This document shows, one piece after another, positions 1 through 7,991 of a stretch of DNA of 64,000 bases. The DNA is taken from the NCBI GenBank assembly GCA_964584665.1, contig CAZPAO010000006.1, forward strand, positions 1 through 64,000, read 5' to 3'. The notes beneath the pieces were generated by a model. That model was not told where the DNA came from. It searched no databases and saw nothing but the letters and a program-made list of their open reading frames with translations. Each line of letters opens with the position of its first letter. The stretch's first letter is position 1. Source of the DNA: DASUBN01 sp964584665 (GTDB taxonomy: Bacteria; Pseudomonadota; Gammaproteobacteria; Natronospirales; REEB76). The position numbers and the translations under genes were made by a program.

Positions 1-2
1 AC

Positions 3-443
3 GAGATCTTCGGCCACACGCCCCTGCTCACGGACCCGCGCTTCGCCGAGTTCACCCACGCCTACGGCAAGGCCGGCGTGCGGGCGCGCAAGGAAGACCA
101 CGTGAAGCTGGCGCGGCTCTACTGGTTCACCGTGGAGTTCGGCCTGATAGGCACGCAGAAAGGCCTGAAGACCTACGGTGCCGGCATCGTCTCCTCCTAC
201 GGCGAGACCCCCTATTCCATCGACAGCGACAAGCCCAAGCGCGTGCCTTTCCATCCCATCGAAGCCCTGCGCACGCCCTACCGCATCGACATCTTCCAGA
301 GCGTGTACTTCATCATCGAGAGCCTGCAGGACATGTTCGACCTGGCCCACCAGGACCTGTTCGCGCTCATCGCCGAGGCCGAGAAACTCGGTATGCATTC
401 CCCCACCTTCCCGCCCGCCGAGAAAAAAGTCTCCTGGGCGTGA
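3..443 (+). CDS. phhA: Phenylalanine-4-hydroxylase, C-terminal part (5' end outside window)
   Basis: Iron- and tetrahydropterin-dependent hydroxylation of phenylalanine to tyrosine in the cytoplasm. The frame is open from base 3 and ends at TGA 441-443. The visible part opens with EIFGHTPLL, which carries the second iron-ligand histidine of the family's HExxGH region. RLYWFTVEFGLI follows and holds the third ligand, a glutamate. The first ligand histidine would lie just left of the window. The pterin recycling enzyme phhB follows after about 90 bp, the usual partner. No frameshift is seen. The identity rests on these family motifs and the neighbour; the start cannot be seen. Confidence 0.93.
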   Translation, partial: EIFGHTPLLTDPRFAEFTHAYGKAGVRARKEDHVKLARLYWFTVEFGLIGTQKGLKTYGAGIVSSYGETPYSIDSDKPKRVPFHPIEALRTPYRIDIFQSVYFIIESLQDMFDLAHQDLFALIAEAEKLGMHSPTFPPAEKKVSWA

Positions 444-536
444 AAATGCCGTGTTGCCCCAACAGCCCTTGTCTCGGGCCAACACGTCATTTTTCCGAAC
501 TCGTGATCGCGCACTATCGAATACCAAGGAAAAGCC

Positions 537-881
537 ATGAGCGAATTAGCTGAGAAACACTGTGTCCCCTGCGAAGGCGGCATCAGCCCGCTGACGAGAG
601 AGGAATCCGAGCGCTACCTGAAGAAGCTGGCCCCGGAATGGACCCTCACCCCGGACGCCAAGGAGATCCGCAAGGACTTCAAGTTCAAGGGTTTCCAGGC
701 GACCATGATGTTCGTGAACGCCGTGGCCTGGATCGGGCAATCGGAAAACCACCACCCGGACCTGGAGGTGGGCTACGGCCATTGCCTGGTGCGCTATGCC
801 ACCCACGCCATCGGCGGCCTGTCCGAGAACGACTTCATCTGCGCCGCCAAGGTCGACAAACTCAAACCCAAGACGGCGTGA
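537..881 (+). CDS. phhB: 4a-hydroxytetrahydrobiopterin dehydratase (pterin-4a-carbinolamine dehydratase)
   Basis: Dehydrates the 4a-hydroxy pterin released by phenylalanine hydroxylase so that the cofactor can be recycled. The protein has 114 residues, the normal size. It carries the diagnostic ENHHPDLEV segment (about residues 70-78), followed by VRYATHAIGGLSENDF, which supplies the family's other conserved histidine and aspartate. The start ATG at 537 has an AAGGA ribosome-binding site at 526-530. It lies directly downstream of phhA on the same strand and is followed by a strong terminator, so the two probably form one operon. Confidence 0.95.
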   Translation: MSELAEKHCVPCEGGISPLTREESERYLKKLAPEWTLTPDAKEIRKDFKFKGFQATMMFVNAVAWIGQSENHHPDLEVGYGHCLVRYATHAIGGLSENDFICAAKVDKLKPKTA

Positions 882-897
882 GCCGCACCTGAAATGG

Positions 898-923
898 AAA
901 ACCCGGCGCGAGCCGGGTTTTTT
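898..923 (+). terminator. Rho-independent terminator after phhAB
   Basis: The inverted repeat AACCCGGC/GCCGGGTT encloses a four-base loop and runs into six T residues. It ends the phhA-phhB transcript and lies just before the convergent ubiI stop. Confidence 0.9.
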
Positions 924-952
924 GTGCCCTTCGGGGAGTCAAAACAGGCGTT

Positions 953-2158
953 TCAGCGCGCCAAAAGCGGCAAATCACCGCTCAAACCCATGGCGCGACG
1001 CACAAATGCATGCTTAAGCGGCGTAAAACGGTCTACAGCGCGCAATCCGACGTTCCGCAGCATGGATACACCTTCCACATCGTTGCTGAAAAGCCGTTTA
1101 AACGCGTCTAGCGCGAAGATCATCGCCAGGTTATCGCCCTTGCGCCATCTTTCGTAGCGCCGGAGCACACCCAAGTCGCCGATGTCGCGCCCTTTGCGCG
1201 CCGCATCGCCGATCACCTGCGCCAGCGCCGCCGCATCCAGCAAGCCCAGGTTCACGCCCTGCCCCGCAAGCGGGTGCAGCGCATGCGCCGCATCCCCTGC
1301 TAGGGCGAAACGCCCCCGCACGTACTCCCGGGCGTGCAGGCGCTGGAGCGGGAACGACAGCCGGCGGGTGCTGGAGAGCACCTCACCGAGCCGGGCCTCG
1401 CTCGCCTGGGTCAGCGCGGCGCAGAAGGCGGCATCATCGAGCTTGAGTATCCGTTCCGCCTCCGCCTCGTCCGCCGACCACACCAGGGAGACGCGCCCAT
1501 CGGCCAGCGGCAGGAAGGCCCCCGGCCCCGTGGGCAGGAAGCGCTGCCAGGCGGTCTCCCGGTGGGGCAGCTCCGTCTGCACGTGGGCCACCACCGCGCG
1601 CTGCCCGTAGGGTTCGTCATCCACCTCGATGCCGGCGAGACCTCGGGTCGCGGATCCGGCGCCGTCCGCCGCCACCACCAGCCGCGCTCTCAGGCGCGTG
1701 CCGTCGTCCAGGCTGAGGGTCGCAGCCTCATCCTCGAGGACGAGCGCCTCCGCCTTGGCGGGATGGCGCAGCGTCACCTTCGGGTGGCCTTTCAATCGTG
1801 CCCAAAGTGAATGCTGCAGGAGTGAGTTCTCAACGATGTAGCCCAGTTCCGGCTCGCCGAGATCGGCGCTGTCGAAATGCACGCTGCCCTTGCCGCCCGC
1901 ATCCCATACCTGCATCTCCCGGTAGGGGGAGAGGCGCACCGCCGCCACCGCATCCCAGGCGCCGAGCGCTTCCAGGATGCGCCGGCTGGCGCGTGAGAGC
2001 GCGAACACGCGGAGATCCACTTCAGCCTTCGGGTCGTAGGGCGCAGGTGTCTGGGCATCGATGAGCGTGAGCGAGAGCCCCTGCTCCGCGAGCGCGCAGG
2101 CGAGCGCCGCTCCGACTACTCCACCACCAACGATGGCCACATCCACATCATGTTTCAT
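953..2158 (-). CDS. ubiI: UbiI/VisC-type FAD-dependent ubiquinone-biosynthesis hydroxylase
   Basis: Flavin monooxygenase of the UbiH/UbiF/UbiI family that hydroxylates the aromatic ring during ubiquinone synthesis. It has 401 residues. The N-terminal GGGVVG motif (about residues 11-16) binds the FAD ADP part, the VVAADGAGSATR segment is the DG motif, and GDAAHALHPLAGQGVNLG is the second FAD motif. The ATG overlaps the stop of the upstream hydroxylase by four bases (ATGA, 2155-2158), indicating translational coupling. The UPF0149-pepP-ubiH-visC order seen here matches Escherichia coli, and the position in that order is the main reason for choosing ubiI over other family members. The exact ring position hydroxylated cannot be read from sequence. 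Confidence 0.85.
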   Translation of the reverse strand: MKHDVDVAIVGGGVVGAALACALAEQGLSLTLIDAQTPAPYDPKAEVDLRVFALSRASRRILEALGAWDAVAAVRLSPYREMQVWDAGGKGSVHFDSADLGEPELGYIVENSLLQHSLWARLKGHPKVTLRHPAKAEALVLEDEAATLSLDDGTRLRARLVVAADGAGSATRGLAGIEVDDEPYGQRAVVAHVQTELPHRETAWQRFLPTGPGAFLPLADGRVSLVWSADEAEAERILKLDDAAFCAALTQASEARLGEVLSSTRRLSFPLQRLHAREYVRGRFALAGDAAHALHPLAGQGVNLGLLDAAALAQVIGDAARKGRDIGDLGVLRRYERWRKGDNLAMIFALDAFKRLFSNDVEGVSMLRNVGLRAVDRFTPLKHAFVRRAMGLSGDLPLLAR

Positions 2159-3390
2159 GTGAGCGGCAGCCCGCGGGCGAGCTTCGGCAGGCGACCGCCG
2201 AGACCCATGTTGTGCTTCAGCAGCATGCGCCGCGTGGTCGGCATCAGCTCAAGCGCCAGGAGACCGGCGTTGCGGCCCCAGGCCACGCTCTTGAGCGGGT
2301 TGGCGAAGATGCGGTTGAGGATATCCGTGAACATGGCGGTACCCCGCTGGTCGCCGCTGCGGGCGCCGACGTAGCGGGAGAGCACCTCGGGCGCACCGAT
2401 GTCTTCTCCCAAGTGATGCGCGTCCGCCAGCACTTCCGCCAGCATGGCCACGTCACGCAATGAGAGGTTGAAGCCCTGCCCCGCGATGGGGTGCAGCGCG
2501 TGGGCGGCGTTGCCGATGATGAGCGTGCGCGTGGCTTGCTGTTCTTCGGCCCGCACCATGCTCAGGGGGTAGCTCACCCGCTTGCCCACCTGCACGAAGC
2601 TGCCCATGCGGCCGTCGAAACGCCCCGCCGCCTGTTCGGCGAAGGCGGCGTCATCCAGCGCGAGCAAAGCGGGGGCGGCTTCGGTCGCCACCACCCACAC
2701 GAAACCGTAGCGGTCGCCGCCCTGGGGCAGGAGCGCCACCGGGCCATCGTCCGCGAAGCGCTCGAAGGCCGTGTCGGCCTCGGGCCTCTCGGCCCGCACG
2801 TTGCAGACCACCGCCGTCTGGGCGTAGTCCCACTTCTCCCCGGCGATGCCGAGCTTCTGGCGCACCTCGGACTGGGCGCCGTCGGCGGCGATCAGGAGCC
2901 GGGCCTTCAGGGTCACGGGCTTGTCCGCCTGCACCACTGCTTCCACGCTCGCGGCGTCGGCGCTGAAGGAGACGAGCTTGGCGGGGGCGTAGAGGGTGAT
3001 GTTGTCTTTGCCCGAGATGAAGTCCACGAGCGCCTTGCCGATGAGGCGGTTCGGCGTCACCCAGCCCAAGGCCTCCACACCGGCCTCATCCGCGTGCAGG
3101 CGCGTGGCGCCCAAGCGGCCCCGGTCCGTGACCTGGATGTGCTTGATGGGAGAGGCTTCCGGCGCGATGCCGGCCCACACCCCCATGCTCTGGTAGATGC
3201 GGCGGCTGCCCTCCGAGAGGGCGGTGCTGCGGTCGTCGAAACTGGGCTGGCCGCGGCTGCCGAAGGGCACCGCTTCCACCACCGCGATCTTGAAGGGCAG
3301 AGGCGCGAGCGCGGCAGCCAAACTGGCGCCCACCAGGCCGCCGCCCACTATCAGCAGATCGTATTCAGTTTTGGAATCCTGAGCAGGCAT
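2155..3390 (-). CDS. ubiH: UbiH-type 2-octaprenyl-6-methoxyphenol hydroxylase
   Basis: Second FAD monooxygenase of the ubiquinone pathway, 411 residues from the ATG at 3390 (MPAQDSKTEYDLL). The open frame continues upstream into pepP, but that extension is low-complexity shadow sequence and would overlap pepP. Motifs are GGGLVGASLA near residue 15, IAADGAQSEVR in the middle, and GNAAHALHPIAGQGFNLSLRD near residue 290. The last is the typical UbiH form, with GN rather than GD. It starts 5 bp after the pepP stop and overlaps ubiI by ATGA, so the three genes are one operon. UbiH is soluble but works with the Ubi protein complex at the membrane (family knowledge). Confidence 0.9.
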   Translation of the reverse strand: MPAQDSKTEYDLLIVGGGLVGASLAAALAPLPFKIAVVEAVPFGSRGQPSFDDRSTALSEGSRRIYQSMGVWAGIAPEASPIKHIQVTDRGRLGATRLHADEAGVEALGWVTPNRLIGKALVDFISGKDNITLYAPAKLVSFSADAASVEAVVQADKPVTLKARLLIAADGAQSEVRQKLGIAGEKWDYAQTAVVCNVRAERPEADTAFERFADDGPVALLPQGGDRYGFVWVVATEAAPALLALDDAAFAEQAAGRFDGRMGSFVQVGKRVSYPLSMVRAEEQQATRTLIIGNAAHALHPIAGQGFNLSLRDVAMLAEVLADAHHLGEDIGAPEVLSRYVGARSGDQRGTAMFTDILNRIFANPLKSVAWGRNAGLLALELMPTTRRMLLKHNMGLGGRLPKLARGLPLT

Positions 3391-3395
3391 GGACT

Positions 3396-4709
3396 TCAAA
3401 GAAGCCGGCGTTGCATGAGCGTCTCGATGGCGTCCGCGTCCTTCACCAGGGCGCCGGTGAGCACGTCCGGCGCGCCCTTGGTCACCAGCACGTCGTCCTC
3501 GATGCGGATGCCGATGCCCTGGAAGCGTTTCGGCACGCCCTTGGTGCCGGGGCTGATGTAGAGGCCCGGCTCCACCGTCAGCACCATGCCCGGCTCCAGC
3601 TCGCGCCACTCCTCGCCCACCTTGTAGTCGCCCACGTCGTGCACGTCGAGCCCGAGCCAGTGGCCGGTGCGGTGCATGTAGAAGGTCTTGTAGGCCTCCT
3701 CCTTGATGAGCTTGGAGACGGAGCCCTTCAGCAGCTCCAGTTTCACCAATCCCGCTGTCAGCACCTTCACCGCCGCCTCGTGGGGCGCGTTCCAGTGCCT
3801 GCCGGAGCGCGCTTCGTCGATGGCCGCGAGCTGGGACTTCAGCACCACGTCGTAGACCGCGCGCTGCTCCGGCGAGAAGCGCCCGTTCACCGGAAAGGTG
3901 CGGGTGATGTCCGAGGCGTAGCAGTCCAGCTCGCAGGCGGCGTCGATGAGCACCAGCTCGCCGTCTTCCAGCGGCTGGTTATTCTCGTTGTAGTGCAGGA
4001 TGCAGCCGTTCTCGCCGCCGCCCACGATGGGGTTGTAGGCGTGGGTGCCGCCGTGGCGGCGGAACTCATGGATGAACTCCGCCTCCAGCTCCGCCTCGTT
4101 CATGCCCGGGCGACAGGCGCGCATGGCCCGCTCGTGGGCGCGCACCGACACCGCCGCGGCGGCGCGCATGGCCTCCGCCTCCGCCTTGCTCTTGTAGAGG
4201 CGCATGTCGTGCAGGAGGTGGTCCAGGGCCACGAACTCCTGGGGCGACTGCATGCCGGTGCGGTACTGGGCCCTCAGCTGGTTCACCCAGGCGATCACGT
4301 GCTTGTCGAACTCCGGGTACATGCCCATGGTGTAGAACACCCGGGCGCAGTTCTCCATCAGGTGCGGCAGGATCTCGTCGATGTCCCCCACCGGGAAGGC
4401 GTCGTCCGCGCCATAGTCGCGGGTCGCGCCCTCCGGGCCGGCACGGCGGCCGTTCCAGGTCTCCATCACCGGGTCCCGGTCGCGGCAGAACAGGATGTAC
4501 TCCGCCTGTTCGCGCCCCGGCACCAGCACCATCACCGCATCCGGTTCGGGGAAGCCCGTGAGGTAGTGGAAGTCGGAGTCCTGGCGGAAAGGGTAGTGGC
4601 TGTCGCGGTTGCGGATCTTCTCGCGGGCCGCGGGCACGATGGCGATGCTCTCCTTGCCCATCATGCGCATCAGCTCTTTGCGGCGGCGGGCGAATTCGGA
4701 CTGTTGCAT
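3396..4709 (-). CDS. pepP: Xaa-Pro aminopeptidase (aminopeptidase P II)
   Basis: Cytoplasmic di-manganese peptidase that removes N-terminal residues preceding proline. It has 437 residues, the usual length. The N-terminal aminopeptidase-P domain spans about 1-165. The C-terminal pita-bread domain carries the metal-binding series: the aspartates of LIDAACELDCYASDITRTFP, the histidine of HRTGHWLGLDVHD, the glutamate of LTVEPGLY, and the final GIRIEDDVLVT glutamate. All look intact. It lies between the UPF0149 gene and ubiH in the same orientation, a linkage widely conserved in gammaproteobacteria. Confidence 0.96.
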   Translation of the reverse strand: MQQSEFARRRKELMRMMGKESIAIVPAAREKIRNRDSHYPFRQDSDFHYLTGFPEPDAVMVLVPGREQAEYILFCRDRDPVMETWNGRRAGPEGATRDYGADDAFPVGDIDEILPHLMENCARVFYTMGMYPEFDKHVIAWVNQLRAQYRTGMQSPQEFVALDHLLHDMRLYKSKAEAEAMRAAAAVSVRAHERAMRACRPGMNEAELEAEFIHEFRRHGGTHAYNPIVGGGENGCILHYNENNQPLEDGELVLIDAACELDCYASDITRTFPVNGRFSPEQRAVYDVVLKSQLAAIDEARSGRHWNAPHEAAVKVLTAGLVKLELLKGSVSKLIKEEAYKTFYMHRTGHWLGLDVHDVGDYKVGEEWRELEPGMVLTVEPGLYISPGTKGVPKRFQGIGIRIEDDVLVTKGAPDVLTGALVKDADAIETLMQRRLL

Positions 4710-4727
4710 CGCTGTCTTAGGCTCCGC

Positions 4728-5291
4728 TCAATGAAGCGTGTCGGAGGGCGGCATGACCGGTTGCGGGGCTTGGAGTTCCTCATAGAGGAGCTGCACGCCC
4801 ACCCGCACGTATTCCACGATCTCGGTGTAGGCGGTCTCGTCTTCCTCGCTGTCCTCGCCCTCGAAACCTGCCTGGGAGATCTGCCCTATGTCCTTCAGCA
4901 CCTCGCCGGTCTCCTCGCTCAACTCGTCCGGCTTGAAGCGCGCACCCGCGAGGCCCATGCCGTAGAGGAAACCCTGGCACCACTCGCTGAGCGCGTCGGT
5001 GCGGTCCGCGAGACCGGTCTCGTCGTCGGGCAGGAGCGGGGTGAATTCGAGCGTGCCACTGCGCAGGAGGCCGCGGGTCTCATCACACAGGGTTCGGAGC
5101 ATGCGGCGGCAGGCGTCTTGCACCTCGGCGGGGCCGCTGGCCTCGTCCAGGATGTGGTCTATCCAGGCGCCATCCGCATCCGCCCCGGAGCAGAGCGCGC
5201 CGCAGAGGGTGCCGTGGGATTCCGCCGCGTCGCAGGCGGCGCCGGCGCGTCTCAGGGTCTCGTCGAGATCGGGGAAATCGGTGGCGGCCAT
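4728..5291 (-). CDS. UPF0149 family protein (YgfB-like)
   Basis: Small acidic all-helical protein of the YgfB/YecA family, 187 residues, first gene of the pepP-ubiH-ubiI operon. Recognisable features are the LCGALCSG segment near residue 30, the WCQGFLYGMG segment near residue 110 and the EIVEYVRVGVQLLYEEL helix near the C-terminus. In Pseudomonas, YgfB homologues have been linked to antibiotic tolerance through a regulatory partner; nothing here shows whether that role applies. The divergent zapB-like gene begins about 110 bp away, so the intervening region should hold both promoters. Confidence 0.88.
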   Translation of the reverse strand: MAATDFPDLDETLRRAGAACDAAESHGTLCGALCSGADADGAWIDHILDEASGPAEVQDACRRMLRTLCDETRGLLRSGTLEFTPLLPDDETGLADRTDALSEWCQGFLYGMGLAGARFKPDELSEETGEVLKDIGQISQAGFEGEDSEEDETAYTEIVEYVRVGVQLLYEELQAPQPVMPPSDTLH

Positions 5292-5399
5292 GCGCTCGGT
5301 GCGGAGACTTGACTCGCCCTATCCTACACCCCCGCGCCCTGCGGCTCACGCTGCCGGATGCGTTGACCGGCATGCGGGTTGTGCCTATATTCGCCGCCC

Positions 5400-5633
5400 A
5401 TGAGCAGCGAAAAAGCCCGTGCCCTACTCGACCAGGAACTGAAGCGGCTCGAGAGCCGCGTCCAGGAGCTGGTCGGCAAGGTAGGCAAGCTCGACGGGGA
5501 GAACAACTCCCTGCGCGAGCGCCTGGAATCCCTCACCACCGAGCGCGCCAACCTCCTCGCCAAGAACGACGAGGTGCGCGGCCGCGTGGAAGCCATGATC
5601 TCCCGGCTCAAATCCCTGGAGGAGAGCGCATGA
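5400..5633 (+). CDS. TIGR02449/ZapB-like coiled-coil protein
   Basis: Short cytoplasmic coiled coil of 77 residues from the ATG at 5400 (MSSEKARALLDQELKRLE). A start at 5379 is possible but would add an unlikely MCLYSPP leader. Almost the whole protein is a heptad-patterned helix rich in Leu, Glu, Arg and Lys, with an EN-N-L-R-ER segment in the middle. The stop overlaps the zapA start (ATGA, 5630-5633). A small coiled-coil gene directly before zapA is a usual arrangement, and a role in FtsZ-ring assembly together with ZapA is inferred from that. Not proven to be functional ZapB. Confidence 0.82.
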   Translation: MSSEKARALLDQELKRLESRVQELVGKVGKLDGENNSLRERLESLTTERANLLAKNDEVRGRVEAMISRLKSLEESA

Positions 5634-5932
5634 GCGACGATATCCAGCGCGTCACCGTGCGGCTCCTGGACAAGGAATACCAGGTGGCCTGCCCCGAGGA
5701 CGAGCGCGAGGCGCTCATCGAGTCCGCCGAGATCCTCAACCGCAAGATGCGCGAGATTCGGGACAGCGGCAAGGTCGTGGGCCTCGAGCGCGTCGCCGTC
5801 ATGGCCGCCCTCAACGTCTGCCATGACATGCTGCAGGGCCGGAACACCAGCCTGCGGGCCGACGAACGGTTGCTCGGACGCATCCGCATCCTGAACGATG
5901 CACTTGCCGGCGCCCTGGGCGCCCCCCACTAA
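5630..5932 (+). CDS. zapA: Cell division protein ZapA
   Basis: FtsZ-ring associated protein that bundles FtsZ filaments, 100 residues. The N-terminal domain reads VTVRLLDKEYQVACPEDER, the typical ZapA start where the strand is followed by a C-P-E-(D/E)E-R motif. The middle helix carries ILNRKMREIRDSGKVVGLERVAVMAALN. It is translationally coupled to the preceding coiled-coil gene. It is followed by an intergenic palindrome and 6S RNA, the classical zapA-ssrS-fthC order. Confidence 0.93.
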   Translation: MSDDIQRVTVRLLDKEYQVACPEDEREALIESAEILNRKMREIRDSGKVVGLERVAVMAALNVCHDMLQGRNTSLRADERLLGRIRILNDALAGALGAPH

Positions 5933-6072
5933 AGTTCGCTTAAAAGCTGCTGCGCTTGGCATGGCTTTGTTGCGCGCCGGCTCGGGGTCCTCATGTGCAC
6001 AAGAGCACACTCCGGCCCCTCACCGTCCCGCGCCGCGCCCTGCCTGCGCTCGCGACGCTTTTAAACGAACTT
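5932..6072 (+). repeat. Intergenic palindromic element, copy 1
   Basis: The ends AAGTTCGCTTAAAAGC and GCTTTTAAACGAACTT are nearly perfect inverted complements. Inside them TGCTGCGCTTGGC faces GCCTGCGCTCGCG. The centre TGTGCACAAGAGCACA forms a small hairpin. The core resembles the other four copies in this window at 7832, 20965, 26305 and 37613. It directly abuts the zapA stop codon and so may also serve as its transcript end. Confidence 0.75.
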
Positions 6073-6128
6073 CCAGCTGCGACGTGTCAAGCTTGAAAGC
6101 AGCCCCAAAGGGGAGCATGTTAATCCTC

Positions 6129-6315
6129 GGTACCTTCTGCGGTGTTCGATACGGGCCGGGTAACCCCTTGAGCCTAATTCATCACCCCGGGACATGGTTC
6201 GGCGGTAACGGTGTGCATGTCCACCTCGTAGTGGAAAGCCTAAAGTGCCCCTGCTGGTCCCACTTGGACCTCTGGTTCAAGGGAAAGGCCTTTAACGGCA
6301 CATGCGGAAGGTACC
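6129..6315 (+). ncRNA. ssrS: 6S RNA
   Basis: Global RNA regulator that binds sigma70 RNA polymerase by imitating an open promoter. The ends GGTACCTTCTGC (6129-6140) and GCGGAAGGTACC (6304-6315) pair to give the closing stem, predicting about 187 nt, the normal size. The left strand has GTAACCCCTTGAGCC and the right strand TGGTTCAAGGGAAAGGCC, resembling the conserved CCTGAGCC and GGGTTCAAGGG segments of enterobacterial 6S RNA. Its place between zapA and the 5-formyltetrahydrofolate cyclo-ligase gene is the canonical one. An ATG at 6302 lies inside the 3' strand, so translation of fthC more likely begins at 6338. Confidence 0.87.
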
Positions 6316-6337
6316 CCTCATCACTCCTGCTGCCGGC

Positions 6338-6922
6338 ATGACGCGCGACGCGCTCCGACAGCAGCTGCGCGGCAGCCGCCGCGCACTCACCACCGAAGCC
6401 CGCCTGAAGGCTTCCATATCCGCCGCCATGAAGCTCTGCGAGAGCGCCGCCTACCGCGATGCGCGCCGCATCGCCGTGTACCTCGCCATGGACGGTGAGC
6501 TGGATCCCACGCCGCTCGTCATGCGCGCACGCACCGACGGCCGCGAGGTGTACCTGCCGGTGCTGCCGCCGCTCGATGGCCCCATGTCGTTCCGTCTGTA
6601 CCTGCCCGATTCGAAGCTCGCCAACAACCGCTTCGGCATACCGGAACCCGTCTCCGCCGAGGGCGGGCGCACCGCCAAGGAGATGGACCTGGTGGTGACG
6701 CCGCTGGTCGGTTTCGACATGCAGGGCAACCGTCTCGGCATGGGCGCCGGCTTCTACGACCGCACCTTCGGCTTCCTGCGGCACATGCAGAAGCCGCATC
6801 CGCTGCTCATCGGCTACGCCTACGAGTTCCAGAAAGTGCCCGCGCTCAGCGCCGAGGAGTGGGATGTGCCGCTGGCGGGCGTTGCGACAGAGCAACAGTT
6901 TTACCCTCGTCCAGCGTCCTGA
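6338..6922 (+). CDS. fthC: 5-formyltetrahydrofolate cyclo-ligase
   Basis: ATP-dependent conversion of 5-formyl- to 5,10-methenyltetrahydrofolate; YgfA family. It has 194 residues from the ATG at 6338 (MTRDALRQQLRGSRRAL), chosen because the earlier ATG at 6302 sits in the 6S RNA closing stem. Family features are the N-terminal R-xxRRAL basic helix, VYLAMDGELDPTPL near residue 45, and the C-terminal nucleotide and folate site LVVTPLVGFDMQGNRLGMGAGFYDR. Its position immediately after 6S RNA is typical, and co-transcription with 6S RNA is likely. Confidence 0.94.
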   Translation: MTRDALRQQLRGSRRALTTEARLKASISAAMKLCESAAYRDARRIAVYLAMDGELDPTPLVMRARTDGREVYLPVLPPLDGPMSFRLYLPDSKLANNRFGIPEPVSAEGGRTAKEMDLVVTPLVGFDMQGNRLGMGAGFYDRTFGFLRHMQKPHPLLIGYAYEFQKVPALSAEEWDVPLAGVATEQQFYPRPAS

Positions 6923-6942
6923 AAGACGCGCAGCAGGCATCC

Positions 6943-7410
6943 ATGAACTACTGGTTGATGAAGTCGGAACCGGATGTGTTCGGCATCGAGCATCTCGCCA
7001 AGTCGTCGAAGCGCACCGCGAGCTGGACCGGAGTGCGCAACTATCAGGTGCGCAACCTCCTCCGGGACGATTTCAAGAAAAAAGATTTGGCGTTCTTCTA
7101 CCACTCGAGTTGCCCCGAACCGGGGGTGTACGGCGTGATGGAGGTGACGGGCGCCGCGCACCCCGACGCCACTCAGTTCGACCCCAAGGATGAGTACCAC
7201 GACCCCAAGAGCACGCGCGCGGAACCGCGCTGGTACGCGGTGGACGTCACGCTCAAGCAGAGCTTCAAACACCCGGTTTTACTGCAGGAATTACGCAGTT
7301 CTCCGCGTCTCGCCTCGCTGCAGATCCTGCGCCGAGGCAACCGTCTCTCCATCACGCCGGTGACGCCGGCGGAGTGGGAGACGATCATGAAGATGGCGCA
7401 CGCCAAGTGA
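6943..7410 (+). CDS. EVE domain-containing protein
   Basis: Small PUA-like EVE domain protein, 155 residues from the ATG at 6943 (MNYWLMKSEPDVFGIEHL); the open frame extends upstream into fthC without support. Typical motifs are YWLMKSEP at the N-terminus, W-T-GVRNYQVRNLLRDDFKKKDLAFFYHSSC near residues 26-55 and PRWYAVDV near residue 90. EVE domains are thought to read modified bases in nucleic acids (family knowledge). The fthC-EVE neighbourhood is common in Pseudomonas-like genomes. Confidence 0.9.
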   Translation: MNYWLMKSEPDVFGIEHLAKSSKRTASWTGVRNYQVRNLLRDDFKKKDLAFFYHSSCPEPGVYGVMEVTGAAHPDATQFDPKDEYHDPKSTRAEPRWYAVDVTLKQSFKHPVLLQELRSSPRLASLQILRRGNRLSITPVTPAEWETIMKMAHAK

Positions 7411-7587
7411 TGCTGCGTGCTCCCGATGCGCGTCGCGGGATGCATTTCGCGCATCCGATGCACGATGCACACGCATGATGAACGGTCAAGATTCTTTGTT
7501 GAAAACTGGAAATTTATTTTTTCTTGTATATACTCAGGGACGTGTTGAGACAGATATATATCTATCTTTAACCGGGAGGATCAAAAC

Positions 7588-7776
7588 ATGGCTAAGAAAG
7601 CAAAAGCGAAGACCAAGGTTGCTGCCAAACGCAAGAAGAAGGCCACCAAGAAGGCCGGCGGCAAGAAGCGTCGCTCCAAGAAGAAGGCCGGCGGCAAAAA
7701 GCGCCGCTCCAAGAAGAAGGCTGGCGGCAAAAAGCGCCGTAGCAAGAAGAGAAAGGCAGCAATGATGCCTATGTAA
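7588..7776 (+). CDS. Lysine-rich histone H1-like basic protein
   Basis: A 62-residue protein made almost only of Lys, Arg, Ala and Gly, with the sequence pattern MAKKAKAKTKVAAK followed by three copies of KAGGKKRRSKK. The copies correspond to three 33-bp tandem DNA repeats at 7651-7749. It has a good ribosome-binding site (GGGAGG, about 7574-7579) and its own strong terminator, and the leader is AT-rich and contains the 12-bp palindrome AGATATATATCT at 7552-7563. It therefore looks like a monocistronic, probably highly expressed gene. Binding to DNA or RNA by charge is inferred. A 24-residue relative lies at 11495. Repeat number may vary between strains. Confidence 0.85.
   Translation: MAKKAKAKTKVAAKRKKKATKKAGGKKRRSKKKAGGKKRRSKKKAGGKKRRSKKRKAAMMPM
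7651..7749 (+). repeat. Three 33-bp in-frame tandem repeats
   Basis: Units at 7651-7683, 7684-7716 and 7717-7749 each encode KAGGKKRRSKK and differ only at a few positions, mostly synonymous. They lie inside the lysine-rich protein gene. Confidence 0.93.
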
Positions 7777-7798
7777 GTAGCCCGAAAGGCTAATTACG

Positions 7799-7830
7799 AA
7801 ATAAGCCCACCGAAAGGTGGGCTTATTTTT
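7799..7830 (+). terminator. Rho-independent terminator after the lysine-rich protein gene
   Basis: AAATAAGCCCACC and GGTGGGCTTATTT pair around a GAAA tetraloop and run into T residues. Confidence 0.92.
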
Positions 7831-7831
7831 G

Positions 7832-7959
7832 CCTGAAACGCGCCTTTTGGCCCCATGCTTCGTTCCGCTTCAGACTCGCAGTCGGTCATGCACATCAGAG
7901 TGCACTCCCTCCTGCTCGCTTCGCGCGTCTCGCCTGGGGCCAAAATTCGCTGTTTCAGG
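7832..7959 (+). repeat. Intergenic palindromic element, copy 2
   Basis: The outer arms CCTGAAACGCGCCTTTTGG and CCAAAATTCGCTGTTTCAGG are inverted complements with few mismatches. The core contains GACTCGCAGTCGGTCATG and CTCCCTCCTGCTCGC, shared nearly word for word with the copies at 20965 and 37613. The centre TGCACATCAGAGTGCA is a hairpin. It fills the space between the terminator at 7830 and rpiA. Confidence 0.85.
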
Positions 7960-7991
7960 TACGCTTAAGGCATAACGCCCTGAGGTAAGAA

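Noticed and set aside
3411..5312. A 633-codon open frame on the plus strand opposite pepP and the UPF0149 gene
   Set aside because: It is antisense to two clear conserved genes. Its His/Val/Arg-rich composition is typical of shadow frames in GC-rich DNA, and no motif is recognisable.
7475..7765. A second open frame overlapping the lysine-rich protein gene
   Set aside because: It reads the same repeats in another frame (Arg/Pro-rich) and has no suitable ribosome-binding site; the MAKK frame has one and matches the 11495 microprotein.
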